A stretch of DNA of 64,000 nucleotides. It comes from Tricholomella constricta (taxonomy: Eukaryota > Basidiomycota > Agaricomycetes > Agaricales > Lyophyllaceae). The DNA lies in the NCBI GenBank assembly GCA_013368375.1, contig JAACJP010000036.1, forward strand, positions 1-64,000. Reading direction: 5' to 3'. Below the pieces are notes generated by a model. The model saw only the letters and a list, made by a program, of their open reading frames with translations. It had not been told where the DNA came from and did not search any database. Each line of letters opens with the position of its first letter. Position 1 is the stretch's first letter. This document shows, piece after piece, positions 11,931 to 22,950 of the stretch. Both the position numbers and the translations under genes were made by a program.

Positions 11931-12099
11931 CCTCATCAGTCATATTTCCACCAAACACCAATTACTTTTACAATTTTCACCCGGTTCTCTTAGCACATGA
12001 GCCAACTCATATTTCTACCATCGATCTCCATCATTTGTACCAGCCAGATAGTTGCACCGTTACGCGACACACTGGCCCGGCCAGTGTGCGGCACATTAT

Positions 12100-12430
12100 G
12101 TTAGGTCTCCGCAGCGCAGAGGTTCTGTTGATGTGAGCGTCATATGAGCAGAGCGTGCTGGAATGTCCAGGAGAGAGCTTACTCGTGATGTGGTCGTCCA
12201 TCCTGGCCTGTAGGCAGCGTTCACGACCACTGATTACCGAGGGTAACGAAACGAAAACGGGCCAATGAGCAGGAACAAAAAGAAGAGGCAGAGACGACGA
12301 ATTAGGTACTTGCATGCGCGGTGAGCGCAATGATGAGTGTAGGAGCCAGCCCGCGGTGCGTCTCATACAAACCTGATGAACTCCGTCGCCTCTATAACGC
12401 CCATTAAAAGCATCGACATGTCCATCTGCA
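12100..12430. repeat. Dispersed repeat shared with 300-560
   Basis: It shares GTGGTCGTCCAT, RGGCAGAGACG-like and GCGCGGTGAGCGCAATRATG blocks with the start of the window, in the same orientation. Its class is unknown. Confidence 0.5.
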
Positions 12431-12639
12431 GAGCACATGATGAGTAACCAAAGGAAAACCACCACGCACGCGCAAGGTGAGCACGTCCACCCCAAGACTG
12501 TCATTCTCCGCCGTCTCCATGGTGTGCGCGTACTTGTCGGGAACCTTGACAGCCTCCCCACCCTCTCCCACGACGTCCTAAACCCCTCTGGCGATGCACC
12601 ACCACCAGCAGACCAAATCCCTCTCCCTCCCCTCCCTGT

Positions 12640-13400
12640 CACTTCCCTCCCCTCTCTGTCCGTCGTCATCACTTCATATGCTTTGAGGTTGCGTGATGCG
12701 AATACGGCGGTCGTCCTTGGGTTCGGGAGGCGTTGGCCACGGTTTTGGGTTTCGTTAGTCCTCTTCTGCGTTTGCATCGCCGGTGAAGGGGAGGACAACT
12801 AACGGGGGCGGGTCCAAGGCGAGTGAGGGCACAAGGCAGGCGTTGAGGAGGAACCCGCTCCTCACAAAGCGGGCATGGTCGCCTGCGATGCAGGCGTCGA
12901 GTGCGAAATCAAGGGACCGAGCAAATAGACGAAGGCTTTGGGGAGCCCAAGTGAGGCGATGAGCGGGTCGGCAAGGTAGGCGACGCTGGGGGCGATGGTG
13001 CTGGTGTAGGGTGCGATAAGGGTGGCCGATGTGATGGGGGCGGTGGTGGGGGCGATGGTGCTGGTGTAGGGTGCGATAAGGGTGGCCGATGTGATGGGGG
13101 CGGTGGTGTGGACGGCCAGATGCGTGAAGTAGGGGAAGATACGGTGGGGAAGGGTTATGGATACTTGTGGGAGAGGGCGGTGATACCCCGCCAGTCTTGG
13201 GCATGGCGGCGGAGCTGCTCGCAGGTGAAGGGGGCGAAGATGACGTTGGATGTGGTGAGGGCATGGAAATGCAAGGAGGGGTGGTCGAAGTCGTTGCGTC
13301 GGCAGACAGACGGCGAAGGAGGGAGGGGTAGAAGGGAGTTGGGACTTGGAAGATTCTGTGTCTGTACAAACGCATTGACAGAAGTCAGTAGACGAATAAC
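12640..13400 (-). pseudogene. Decayed SET-domain protein fragment
   Basis: Minus-strand blocks, in order and in shifting frames, read YLADPLIASLGLPKAFVYLL, then ARFVRSGFLLNACLVPSLAL, then TAVFASRNLKAYE. They match the post-PHD SET region of fungal Set3/Set4-like proteins. There the ARFVRSGCRPNAVLRP segment carries the S-adenosylmethionine-binding N-H/N-A motif, and F-A-A-R-D-L-K-A-H-E follows. A perfect 60-bp tandem duplication at about 12,989-13,108 lies inside it. The frame changes and the loss of the GWxW end show that it is non-functional. Confidence 0.65.
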
Positions 13401-13469
13401 AATGAAAAATGCCGGTGATACACACAGGACGCGTTAATCAATGCCAACCTTCTGCTACAGAGATTGAAA

Positions 13470-13492
13470 CGGCACCCTCACTGAGGGTGCCG
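13470..13492. repeat. Palindrome copy 4
   Basis: The arms CGGCACCCTCA and TGAGGGTGCCG surround a central C. It is not within a recognised Helitron-like copy. Confidence 0.9.
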
Positions 13493-13689
13493 CACAAACA
13501 AAGCGCTCAGTGATGATGACGGCGACGAGTTTCGATGACTAAGCAGGATTTCAATTGATGATTGCCGGTCCATACCTCCTGCTCGTCGCCCAGCTCTCAC
13601 ACGATATTGAATAGTCAAGGTAAGTGTCAATTCGACTTGACGTCCTTTGTCGTAGTAATTCTGCCCTTAGCTTCTCGTGCGATCTAACA

Positions 13690-14560
13690 TGTGCAAGGTC
13701 ACTCTTTTCGCCGTCCATCGAGTACACGCTGCTTCAGGCCAGTCAGTTCCTCGCAGGTGAGTACGTCTATGCTGATCCGGACAAGCGTCATTGACGTCTG
13801 CGTTAGATCAGCTTCTGGTATGGCTGGCCCACCGCATAAAGGAGCTCGACAAGTTGCTCCATGGCCCCAGCCAGTCCTTCGTGGTCCGAGATACTGATTC
13901 TGATTCGCAGAAAGTGTAATCAATGGTGAACGCGGAGATGTCGATGAGGGGCTCGGACTGGAAGGGTGTAGAGTCTAGCGACGGTTTAGACCCGTTCCTC
14001 AAACACCTCAACCAGGACACCGTCTCGTACCTCAGGTCGGGCAACAGCTTCAACAAGCTCAAGCTCCGAGTTTCCATGGAACACAGGTAAATTAGCACCC
14101 ACTTCTTCGCCAGCACCATGCGCACTCACATCGCCTCATTGACCCTATCGTCACCCATTTACACCCATCTGGCACCCCTCCACCTCCGTAGGCACTACGT
14201 TTACACCAACACCATCGTCGCCTGCCCCTCTCAACTCCAGGATTACAACAAGCGCGCACTCGAAACCATCAAGAGCCGACATGACCCCACCGTCACCACC
14301 ATCGCACAGGGCGTCCTCAAGTAGAAGCGTGCCCAGGACGCGCGCAACGTCGGCCTCGACATCAAGGCCTGGCTCCACCGCTTTTCGATTAGTCAGTGTC
14401 CGTCGCCTGTTTTATCTTTGTCTACATCCCCTCGCACCTCTCGCAAGTCGAGCTCTTCAAGAACTCGCTTCGCGCCATTGCCAAGCGCTACGGCGTTGCT
14501 GATGACACCGCCTACTCAGGTGGGGCGATGAGTTGTGTAGTGCGACTGCGACCCCAAGCT
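13690..14560 (+). pseudogene. Mitochondrial pyruvate dehydrogenase kinase fragment
   Basis: Plus-strand exon-like blocks follow fungal PDK, the mitochondrial kinase that inactivates pyruvate dehydrogenase. They read TLLQASQFLA, then LAHRIKELDKLLHGPSQSF, then NKRALETIKSRHDPTVTTIA followed by QGVL, a TAG where a Glu codon is expected, KRAQDARN and LDIKAWLHRFSIS. The series ends IPSHLSQVELFKNSLRAIAK followed by RYGV, the start of the ATP-binding N-box. Intron-like gaps sit between blocks. The in-frame stop and the missing G boxes mark a dead fragment covering roughly the middle of the protein. It runs directly into repeat X copy B. Confidence 0.78.
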
Positions 14561-15070
14561 GGCGGAGAGGGACGCTCCGGCGGGTCGAGGAGGCGCTGTT
14601 AGATGACTAGCGTGGGGTGGGGGTGTGCAGGACGATGACGATGGCGATGGCGATGGTGTCCGGGCTGGGGGCGGGATGGAGTGAAGATCACGGCGGTTGG
14701 TGCTTGGGATGGGCATGGGAATCGGGATTGGGGTCGGGCTGTTGGGGTCGAGCACACCCACCATGCCGCTCTGCTCAAGCAGTACTAGGCGGCGACGGGA
14801 AAGGGGTATGCCGGGCATGCGGGCCCCATGGTCATGCCATTTTACTGTCACTACACCCTCCCCACCACCACGCACCAGCGGCAGCAGCAGCCGGTGCTGG
14901 CACCTTCATCACCGCCGCGACCGCAGACCCAGCGCACGGACGACAGTCGCGCCGCCCTGACTTTCAACACCAATCGTGACAGACATACGGTGCCACTAGG
15001 CTTCTCAAGACTTGAATGAACAACTTGCGGCGCACTAGGCAGGGAGGGAAGGGCTGCAAACGGAGAAATG
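14500..15070 (+). repeat. Repeat X, copy B
   Basis: It shares GCGACTGCGACCCCA, GCTGGCGG, GGGACGCTC, GGATGGAGTGAAG and the GTAGTCTGGACT tail with copy C at 17,385-17,700. An insertion at about 14,790-15,040 relative to copy C is also partly present in copy A. Confidence 0.6.
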
Positions 15071-15389
15071 TAGTCTGGACTGTAGAAGACGAGAGGTAAG
15101 TAAGTCTCTAGCTAGAGACGAGCTACTGACTACAATTAATCACACAGAATTATTGAATGAATCGAGCAGTGATTGCGGCGCACGACAGCCCAAGGCTCAT
15201 GTGACACAAGGTGCTGCATTGTCTCGAGTTGCAGTTGACAGTACTGGCAGGGGCAGGATTGGGGTACATGTTAAAGTGTGCGGCGCGGAGGGGAGTCACT
15301 GCGCGACGACTACAAGTGCAGGTCTCCTCAAAGCGACACCCACTACTGTTACTCCCATTACGGCATGCTGGTCACTCACAATGAGTAGA

Positions 15390-16502
15390 TCGACGGTAGG
15401 CACGAGCTTGATTAGTGTAATCTGAATATCAATGTGCTGCTACCCACCGCGGCGTAAATGGAAAGAAGAAAGTTCTATTTAAGTTGAGTGTTTGAGGACA
15501 TATCAACAAGTGCTACGAGGACCGTAGCACACAACTTTGACGTGTGATAGGACAGACTGAGTGAAGAAGGTCAGAGGTACATGGCACCCTCAGTGAGGGT
15601 GCCCTGCAAGTGAAAATGAGATTAGGAAAATAACTAGGGTGCTTTTTTGAGTACCGAATGTCATTAGTAATAGCACTTATTCAAATTGGATAAGTGCTCA
15701 GTAGTAGTAGCTGGAAAGAAGTTGCTCTCGGTGGTCATTTGTCCACCACCGAAAGTACTGACATCGCACTACATGTGTCACACCAAAACTCGTAATTGGA
15801 GAGCGAGGGCATGTACTATTACCGTATGAAGGGACTGGGCAGTCGAGGCGGTGGGGATGGGCCCATGAGCATGACACAGTGCGCGGTGGGTGGGGCAGAA
15901 TGGGTGGAGGCGGTGGCCGGCAATTGCCGAGGCGCACTTCCCGCGCCCGCGCGCCAGGTCACAAAGATCCCTGACGTGTTTCAACAGTTCAGCCGCGCCG
16001 CCTCCAGAAAATTCAGGATGAGGGAAGATCTAAACTGCGCAGCCCGCGCACAAATTTTTGTGGGTGGCGCACTTGTAGTAAATATTTTAGAAATTGAAAA
16101 CCGCCCCGAGTGGAGTTTCAGCACAGCCACATCAGCAACCCACCCGAACTCGCCACACAAAATTGTCTATAGCTCACTCAATTCTTCATCGATTTTCTTA
16201 AAAAAAAGTGCGCGCGCCATCGACTGTATGTACAAACGTCTTCCGATACTAAGATCGCGGATGTGGAAGCCTTGAAGACACTCAATAGTGTACTTTCCCA
16301 CGCTTTTGCCCCTCTTTTCGGTGGTCCATAGCACCCCCGAGAATACATATCTCGTCAAATGAATGAGTGCGCGAGCTAGAGGACATGTAAAAGTATATAT
16401 TTTACTGTTGGTTTGACTCCAATTGCTTGTTTCAATCTTGAGAAAAATCGGGTCCAAAATCTGAATGGATAACGGGTCGTTATCCACTCCGCCAATGACT
16501 AG
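15390..16502 (+). mobile_element. Helitron-like non-autonomous element, copy 2
   Basis: The proposed start TCGACGGTAGGCACGAG corresponds to the diverged 5' end of copies 1 and 3 and follows an A. The 3' end has the hairpin at 16,467-16,485 (GGATAACG, loop GGT, CGTTATCC), 13 bases, and CTAG. The interior includes the palindrome at 15,583. A second dyad, CTCGGTGGT with ACCACCGA, lies at about 15,724-15,752. The base after CTAG is A. Confidence 0.6.
15583..15603. repeat. Palindrome copy 5 (inside Helitron-like copy 2)
   Basis: The arms GGCACCCTCA and TGAGGGTGCC surround a central G. Confidence 0.9.
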
Positions 16503-16589
16503 AGTGAAAGTTCAACCTCACTGTTGCGTCCTATTTTATTTCGAGCCCTCACTCTACGAACAATTGAACTAATGCAATCTTTTTCCATT

Positions 16590-17320
16590 CGCAGATCTCA
16601 GCATCGCCGCCGCTCCAATTGAACGGCTCAAACGCCTCGAAGACGTAGGTGAATTTATCCTGACTCTATTGGTGGACACGAATTGATTTTCTACCAAACG
16701 GAGCCGATCTCAACATCATTCTTTCACATGCATCGTCCTAGGCCCGACAAATCGTACCGGACACCACTGGCAAGCACCGTTCCAACGACGATTCACGGAC
16801 GACAAAGTCCGTAGTTAGACTTTCGCTTCTTGGTGCGTATTGCCTCCCCTCGTGTTCAACCTTGACATCAACTCAACTTGCCCCACTCATCGCAGATCTT
16901 AGGCGAATTGTCAACAGCTCAAGCGCGCGGGTGCCCTAGATGTCTCGGTGAGTTGCCTATATTATCTCGTTTCATCCAGTACAGTCTTGCATCTTACAAA
17001 TGAATGCAGATTGTCGTCTCTTAACCGTCTTCGCTGCTTCATTCAACCCTCGATTGCTCAAGGTGAGTGAGGCAGCCCCGTCTTCGCAAACACTTGACTG
17101 ACACCATGCTATTTTTACCACGCAGCCGTTGCAGCTGTCTACTCGCCGAATCCCCCCTACACGAGGACACGGGTGCGTTCGATGCTTCATTTACACGATT
17201 TACTCATAACTTTCTTTCCACTGACCTCACGTGTACACTACAGCCGCGACAGCGATGGGCGAACGACCGATCTGAGGTTAGATCCTCGAGGTGAGCCTTA
17301 CCATTCATTTCAGTACACCG
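16590..17320 (+). pseudogene. Unrecognised multi-exon coding-like fragment
   Basis: Short plus-strand exon-like pieces are separated by GT...AG gaps: SIAAAPIERLKRLED, then RQIVPDTTGKHRSNDD, then DLRRIVNSSSARVP, ending in a stop at about 16,940. The splice signals look real, with an intron of about 90 bases and one of about 65. I cannot name the protein. The context (repeat X and Helitron-like copies on both sides) suggests another stranded host-gene piece. Confidence 0.4.
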
Positions 17321-17321
17321 G

Positions 17322-17700
17322 GATGATCGTTGATCGATGTAGAGGGGGCAGCAATATATCGAAGGAAAGGGAGGGAGGGGCGGGAGGTGCGTGTAGCTGG
17401 GGTGCATCTGATGGGATGTGTGATGTGCTGTTGGATGCGACTGCGACCCCAGCTGGCGGAACGGGACGCTCGTCGATGGTTGGAAGGGTGCTCAGTGGAG
17501 GTCGATTGGGAACTGGCATCGGGTGTGCGGGGCAAGGGCGATGATGGGCAGGGACGAGGATGGAGTGAAGAGTGGACTGCTGGCGCTTGGGAAGGGTATT
17601 GGCACTGGGGATGATTACACCGATGACATTGTTGCACTCAGGCAGTACGAGCCAGTGGCAGATAGGGACGGCTGCATTATTCTCTCGTAGACTGGACTTT
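17322..17700 (+). repeat. Repeat X, copy C
   Basis: It opens GATCGATGTAGAGGGGGCAG, matching copy A read on the minus strand, and continues with the same block order as copy B. It ends immediately upstream of Helitron-like copy 3. Confidence 0.6.
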
Positions 17701-17707
17701 AATTAGA

Positions 17708-18848
17708 TCTATAGTAGGTACGAAGTTGGGGATGTATTCTAGAATGATTAGTATATTGTAAATATATGTGGTGCGAATGCGATGCTATGTAGAGTTCAAA
17801 ATTAAAAAAGATATCTGAGCTGCGGACACCTTCTGGCACACCTTGAATGTATGATACAACAGCCGAGTGCAACTTGCGCGGCACCCTCAGTGAGGGTGCC
17901 CCGAAAGTTAAAGTCCAAAACGGGAGCACCGAGCATTGGAGAATATTAGTTACTCAGCGGTGGATTATTTATTGGGACACATTGAATGTAGTACAAATAT
18001 ATCATTTCAGCATTAAAACGTATTACAGAGACACAGACTCACAATGACTTTAGTGTTCGGTGGTACTGGTTGAAAGGGAGCCGCTCTCGGTGATCATTCT
18101 CATACATCCCACTACATGTTTGGTATTGAACCAAAACGTAATTGGACAGCGAGGGGAGGGTACTACGACAATAAGGAAGGGACTGGGCAGCCGGGGCAGT
18201 GGGGACGGGCCCATGAGCACGACACAGTGCGCGGTGGGCGGGGCAGAATGGCTGGAGGCGGTGGCCGGCATTTGCCGAGGCGCGCTTCCGCGCCCGCGCG
18301 CCAGGTCACAAAGATCCCTGACGCCTTTCAACAGTTCAGCCGCGCCGCCTCCAGAAAATTCAGGATGAGGGAAGATCCAAATTACACAGCGCACGCACAA
18401 ATTTTTGTGGGTGGCGCACTTGTAGTAAATATTTTAGAAATTGAAAACCCCCCGAGCGGACTTTTAGCACAGCCACATCAGCCACCCACCCGAACCCACC
18501 ACACAAAATTGTCTATAGCTCACTCAATTCTTCACCGATTTTCTTAACAAAAGGTGCGCGAGCCATCGAATGCATATACGAACGTCATCCAATACTAAGG
18601 TCTCGGATGTGGAAGCGTTGAAGACACGCAATAGTGTACTTTCCCACGCTTTTGCCCCTCTTTTCGGTGGTCCATAGCACCCCCGAGAATACATATCTCG
18701 TCAAACGAACTAGTGCGCGAGCTAGAGGACATGTAAAAGTAAATATTTTACTGTTGGTTTAACTCCAATTGCTTGTTTCAATCTTGAGAAAAATCGGGTC
18801 CAAAATCTGAATGGATAACGGGTCGTTATCCACTCCGCCAATGACTAG
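17708..18848 (+). mobile_element. Helitron-like non-autonomous element, copy 3
   Basis: The 5' end TCTATAGTAGGTACGAAG is preceded by A. The 3' end has the hairpin at 18,813-18,831, 13 bases, CTAG, and a following T, so this copy fits insertion between A and T exactly. The interior is close to copy 2. No protein gene is carried. Copies 2 and 3 also resemble each other upstream of this start (repeat X), so the true unit may be larger. Confidence 0.65.
17880..17900. repeat. Palindrome copy 6 (inside Helitron-like copy 3)
   Basis: The arms GGCACCCTCA and TGAGGGTGCC surround a central G. The left flank TTGCGC resembles that of copies at 6,493 and 8,299. Confidence 0.9.
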
Positions 18849-18862
18849 TCGCGTCGCCGACC

Positions 18863-19850
18863 AGTTCCAGCTGGGAACTATCGCATACTATCGCGCTCGT
18901 CGCGTCGTCGTCGGTTCGACTAATATCGAATCGGGTCGTCTTTACCTTCGTCCAAACCATCCTTTTTAAGCCCTGCACACTTGCGTGTTTGGGAACTTTT
19001 AACACTTCTCGCCCCTATAGTTGTTAGTTATTTTGTTGTTGCGTACAGCATTCACAGGCCTTCTAGCACTATCACCGGCGGCAGCTATACCTGCCCCCGC
19101 GACACCCTCCACAGTCGTGGCAGCTCCAACTGGAGCTACCGAAACCCAAGTGGACCCCGTGTCGGCCCTTACAGGGCCTTTATCACTGGCGGTGATAACC
19201 ACCAGCCAGGGTCCGGTGGACAACAACACCACCGACCCCGACACAGTGATGGAGTCATAGGTCGGGGAGACAACCTAATCCCCCCGTCAACGAACCGACC
19301 TCGACACGTAGGGCGTACCGCCGGGGCGACCGCCGTTGTCAGGTGCAGACCACCTGGCTCCCGAGGAGCAATCCGCAGGTTGCGTATTAACGCAACATTG
19401 GATGTCCTCACCACCACTCATTGTCGCACGGCACTTTGAGGCCGTGCAGTGCCGCTAATGCATCCACTTGTCGTAAGTCGAGAATACGTATCATACCTAC
19501 GTATTCTTGCATTATTTGATAGGTCTAGGTCGCCGGGACCTAGACCCTCCTTTTACTCTCTTTTTCTGCCCAACTCCCTGGTGAAGATCGCTACACGCGA
19601 TCTTAAAGGGGGGTATGTAAGGACGCCCACTATCTTATCTAATATTGGTTATCTAATCGTATCTTATCGAGACAATTACGCTATTGTTTGGCAACACCTT
19701 CTGGTGTTGCCTATTTAATTCATTACATTAAATAAGTATAAACAACCTTGTACACCTATACGTAGCAATCGACAGACTTGTCAAGCTTACGTCTAATGTG
19801 AACAACAAGGTCCCCGAAATCTGTAACTCCGTTACAAAGATACAATTTCG
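18863..19850. repeat. Dense array of short perfect hairpins
   Basis: Perfect inverted repeats follow one another with loops mostly of 3-8 bases. Examples by position and arm length: 18,863-18,879 (6), 19,122-19,137 (6), 19,164-19,178 (6), 19,180-19,198 (7), 19,236-19,267 (7, loop 18) and 19,340-19,356 (6). Further on are 19,379-19,396 (7), 19,426-19,447 (7), 19,482-19,506 (9), 19,522-19,546 (10), 19,584-19,604 (8), 19,690-19,711 (9), 19,712-19,734 (8) and 19,822-19,836 (6, within a second stem CGAAAT/ATTTCG). Two overlapping frames (18,981-19,439 and 19,021-19,260) exist but have no recognised domain. The array begins right after Helitron-like copy 3. It could be an LTR-like or structured-RNA element; I do not recognise it. 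Confidence 0.75.
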
Positions 19851-20020
19851 TGACTGCGCAGCCTTATCTAAGCTTATGCTCGTGTGCAGGCTTACGACGC
19901 CTTAGCAATCATCTATCTTGATATCTAGGGTGTCTGTGTGTGTCTACAATGTCTGTCTGTATCTATAATGTCCATTTAACATGTATGGTGAGTCTGTCCT
20001 GTCGCACGTCTGCATTGGCA

Positions 20021-21440
20021 CTACATGTTTGGAGCTTGTATAGTGCGGCGATGGTTAACTGGCTCCAGAGCCTTCTCTGCATCCTCGACAGGTGCATCTG
20101 GTGCTTTTAAGTTGACACTATACATGCCGAATGTCTCAACCATGGAACAACGCTGGTGCACAAGAATGATGACTAAGCATGGGTAGATCGCCTGAGAGGC
20201 TGTGTCAGGTCATTTCAAGCAGCTGGAGAAAGTCTCAGAGATGTGTACCGTAAAAATGCTATAGACAGCAACAAGCACTGCATTGATGGTTGTGAACATG
20301 AAGTTGTCCGCACCCGGGTCCAAAAAATTCATGATAACATTCACTAACTGGAGGAGAAGCTGGATCAGCAATGTGTCATGATATTGAGATAGATTCCCGA
20401 ACCTGGATCAGGGAGTAGATAAGCCCTGATTCGATAAGGACACTCAGGGCCTTGTGCACATGCGACACTTTTCTCTGACGGCCAGAGATATGAGTCAACT
20501 TGTTGAATGCCCTGCGCTCGAGATTGAATAGGAGTCAGTACACTAAATTGAATGTGACCAAGTATGCCTTGACTTGCCAGAGTTTATACATGACTAGCAG
20601 TGTAGTAACAGTATTGGCTGCGAAAGACAAAATCCAGATCACACCCTGTATTTTGGACTCCAAATTGTTGTTTCCTTCGCTCGTTATAAGGCGCCAGTGG
20701 TCAAGATTGAACATTGCAGCCATAATCAGTGCAAAGTACGCCACGGTGGTCCCTGTTCGCAGGTGCTGGTGTCAAAGTGAAGTTATTTTGATGAAAGATG
20801 CATTTACCGATAGTTCCGAGGAACAAAACGAGTGGAATGAGCATCATCCACCGTTGCGCAGAAAAAAGCACCCAGGCCCTCCAGATGACCACAATGTCAC
20901 TGTTAACGAACTGCATTGCACTGTTAACACATCGATCACGACAGTACATAGGAGAAGCTCACAAGAAGCATGAGAGTCAATGAGTTGATCGCCTCTGGAA
21001 CAATCGATCTTTTGTTCACTGCCATTATTGCGCCATCCAGTGCCTTCTCAGCCATAATAATTGTCGTTTGAATAATATTTACGAAGAGCGCGCAGCCCAT
21101 ATAAAGACCAAGGAGGAGGAAGCTCGTGAGAGTTGCGTACAACGTGACACGACTTGGTCCAGCCCGTACGCCACGCCGCCTGCGAACGTCAATTAGAAGA
21201 ATGGTGGGAGACTATGTCAGAGTACTTACAAAATTGTCTGCATAGACAACGCAAACAGTGCAAGGTATATTCCTGCAATCAAACGCAGCTCAGTCGTTGC
21301 AATAGCGGGACATGTGACAGAGAGACGGGCCGAGGCAGGCACTACTGACCGTAGAGTAAAAAGTGTGTAGCGAGAGAAATGAAGTTGAGTAAAAGAACAT
21401 ACCCAATGTCTTGAATTAAAGAACGTTCCTCGGGGCTCAT
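20021..21440 (-). CDS. Agaricomycete seven-helix membrane protein, unknown function
   Basis: Eight exons join in frame to give 343 residues: 21,440-21,350; 21,272-21,230; 21,179-20,963; 20,910-20,808; 20,752-20,559; 20,516-20,403; 20,347-20,249; 20,191-20,021. The introns are GT...AG, about 40-80 bases. The protein starts MSPEERSLIQDIGYVLLLNF and has about seven hydrophobic segments. It contains DIVVIWRAWVLF near the middle, typical of a large family of Agaricomycete membrane proteins without known function. A K-A-L-S-V-L-I-E-S-G-L-I-Y segment follows, and the C-terminal tail is hydrophilic. The frame has a TGA at about 20,534 that disappears if the 42-base intron 20,558-20,517 is removed, which also restores the family pattern. 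The protein probably sits in a membrane with its tail in the cytosol. Confidence is high for the gene and low for any role. Confidence 0.82.
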
Positions 21441-22950
21441 GCTTAGAATCAGCGTGCCATCCCAGCCCGTCCATTATTAATAAGCCACGCACAAAAATGA
21501 GATGTTGTCTGGACGCAGCCCATCACATCAGTCATGATCCGATGAGGGCTAAATAAATCCTGACATGAATATGGCTGTGTTGAACAATGATGATACTCAC
21601 CTGAGGAAGCCGTCGAGAAGGAATTGAGATGAGAGACTGATTGTTGACATTCTGGCTACTCGAGGATCATAAACATCACGCAATGAGCGGCCCGGGATCC
21701 TGGCAGTAAGCCCCCCTCTCTGTTGCAGATTCAAAATTAGGAGAGATGTCGAACAAGACAAGTTCAGCTTCTGAGGATGTTTTTCCGGCGTACGGACACA
21801 ATTCAGTTCGAGTTGACCATTGGACCAGTTTTCTCGACCTGAATAGCGGCAGTCGATCACATCAAGATGAACAGAATGTGTGACACGCACTGCGTTTAAA
21901 CTAAACACGGAATTTTTAACTTTCGCACCCAGCTAACGCTCCAACAGCCATCGAGGCTCGTTGCGTGAGAGGTCGTCAAGCCACAGAGAGCGTGGGCTGG
22001 AGAGAGGCCAGAAGGCGCACGGAATGTTTAATGATTTAAGGATGTCTACATTCGCGATGTTTGACGCGCGTCACGCGTGAATAATGCAAGTTGAGCTCCC
22101 GCGAGGATCCTATCAGGCGCATACTCACCCCACAAAGCTTCCTAAATCCGATGGTAGCCAGCGAGAGCTGAATCGTGATTTTGATGGATTGGATGTCCAC
22201 CGGGATAAAACCAAAGAAAGGAAAGGCCAGAAGCGCTGAAAATAGAACGGGCTGTGCGGGGGCTGTCAATAGGAACTGCACAAACACACAATGAAACATC
22301 AGGAATGCAGGATCGATGCACACACTTCTGGGCGTGCTTGCAGGCTCCATGTCCGCGCTTCGCGTATCCAGCTTCACAGTTTCTTCTCATATGTGGGAGG
22401 AGGAAGTGCATTGCGTGCGTGTGGGCGTATACTTGGGTCCCCGTTGATGGATCCACGTTGCTCGACGAAGGTTGAGAATTTGTTGTAAACATCAAAAGTC
22501 GTGATGGAGGCCGTGGCCTCGGCGCGCCTGCTTCTATGAGATCGAGAACAAAGATATATGATGAGCGCTGCGCTGACGAGCATAGAATCCCAACAAATAG
22601 GCTTAAGAGGCTGCCTAGGATAGCCGCGCATGAAGTCCATCAGATAACGACAACACTTCAGATCGAAAGTTCACGGTTGCGTTGACCAGAGGGAGACGGG
22701 CGGTGAGCTGAAACCTAACCCTCAGAACGATCTTTGAGTTTCAACAAAACGCTTACGGAGAATCACATCGAAGTATCTCGGTATTTGACGAGAAAAATTT
22801 GAAGATATAGCTGTAAGGGACCCGAAATGATCAGCGCGTCGGCGCTACTGGTGGAATTTGATGAAATGACAGGAGTCCTGCACTAAACGAAGGGGCTTTA
22901 CTGGGATATGTAAGACAATTTCCGGGCTTACAAGCATCCCATATTATTAA
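21441..22950. other. No confident gene
   Basis: A minus-strand frame at 22,374-22,640 (88 codons) has one hydrophobic stretch (SMLVSAALIIYLCSRS) followed by a polar tail. It could be the last exon of a single-pass membrane protein, but I find no supported upstream exons. The rest shows nothing recognisable. Confidence 0.35.

Noticed and set aside
8094..17900. CRISPR-like array from regularly recurring palindromes
   Set aside because: Spacing is irregular (0.2 to 3.2 kb), and the host is eukaryotic.
18981..19439. Two overlapping small proteins in the hairpin array
   Set aside because: They have no recognised motif or splice logic, and one needs a non-ATG start. Their openness can follow from the GC-rich stems.
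20530..20537. An in-frame TGA that seemed to make the membrane protein gene a pseudogene
   Set aside because: A 42-base GT...AG intron (20,558-20,517) with a TACTGAC branch-like site removes it and restores the family pattern.
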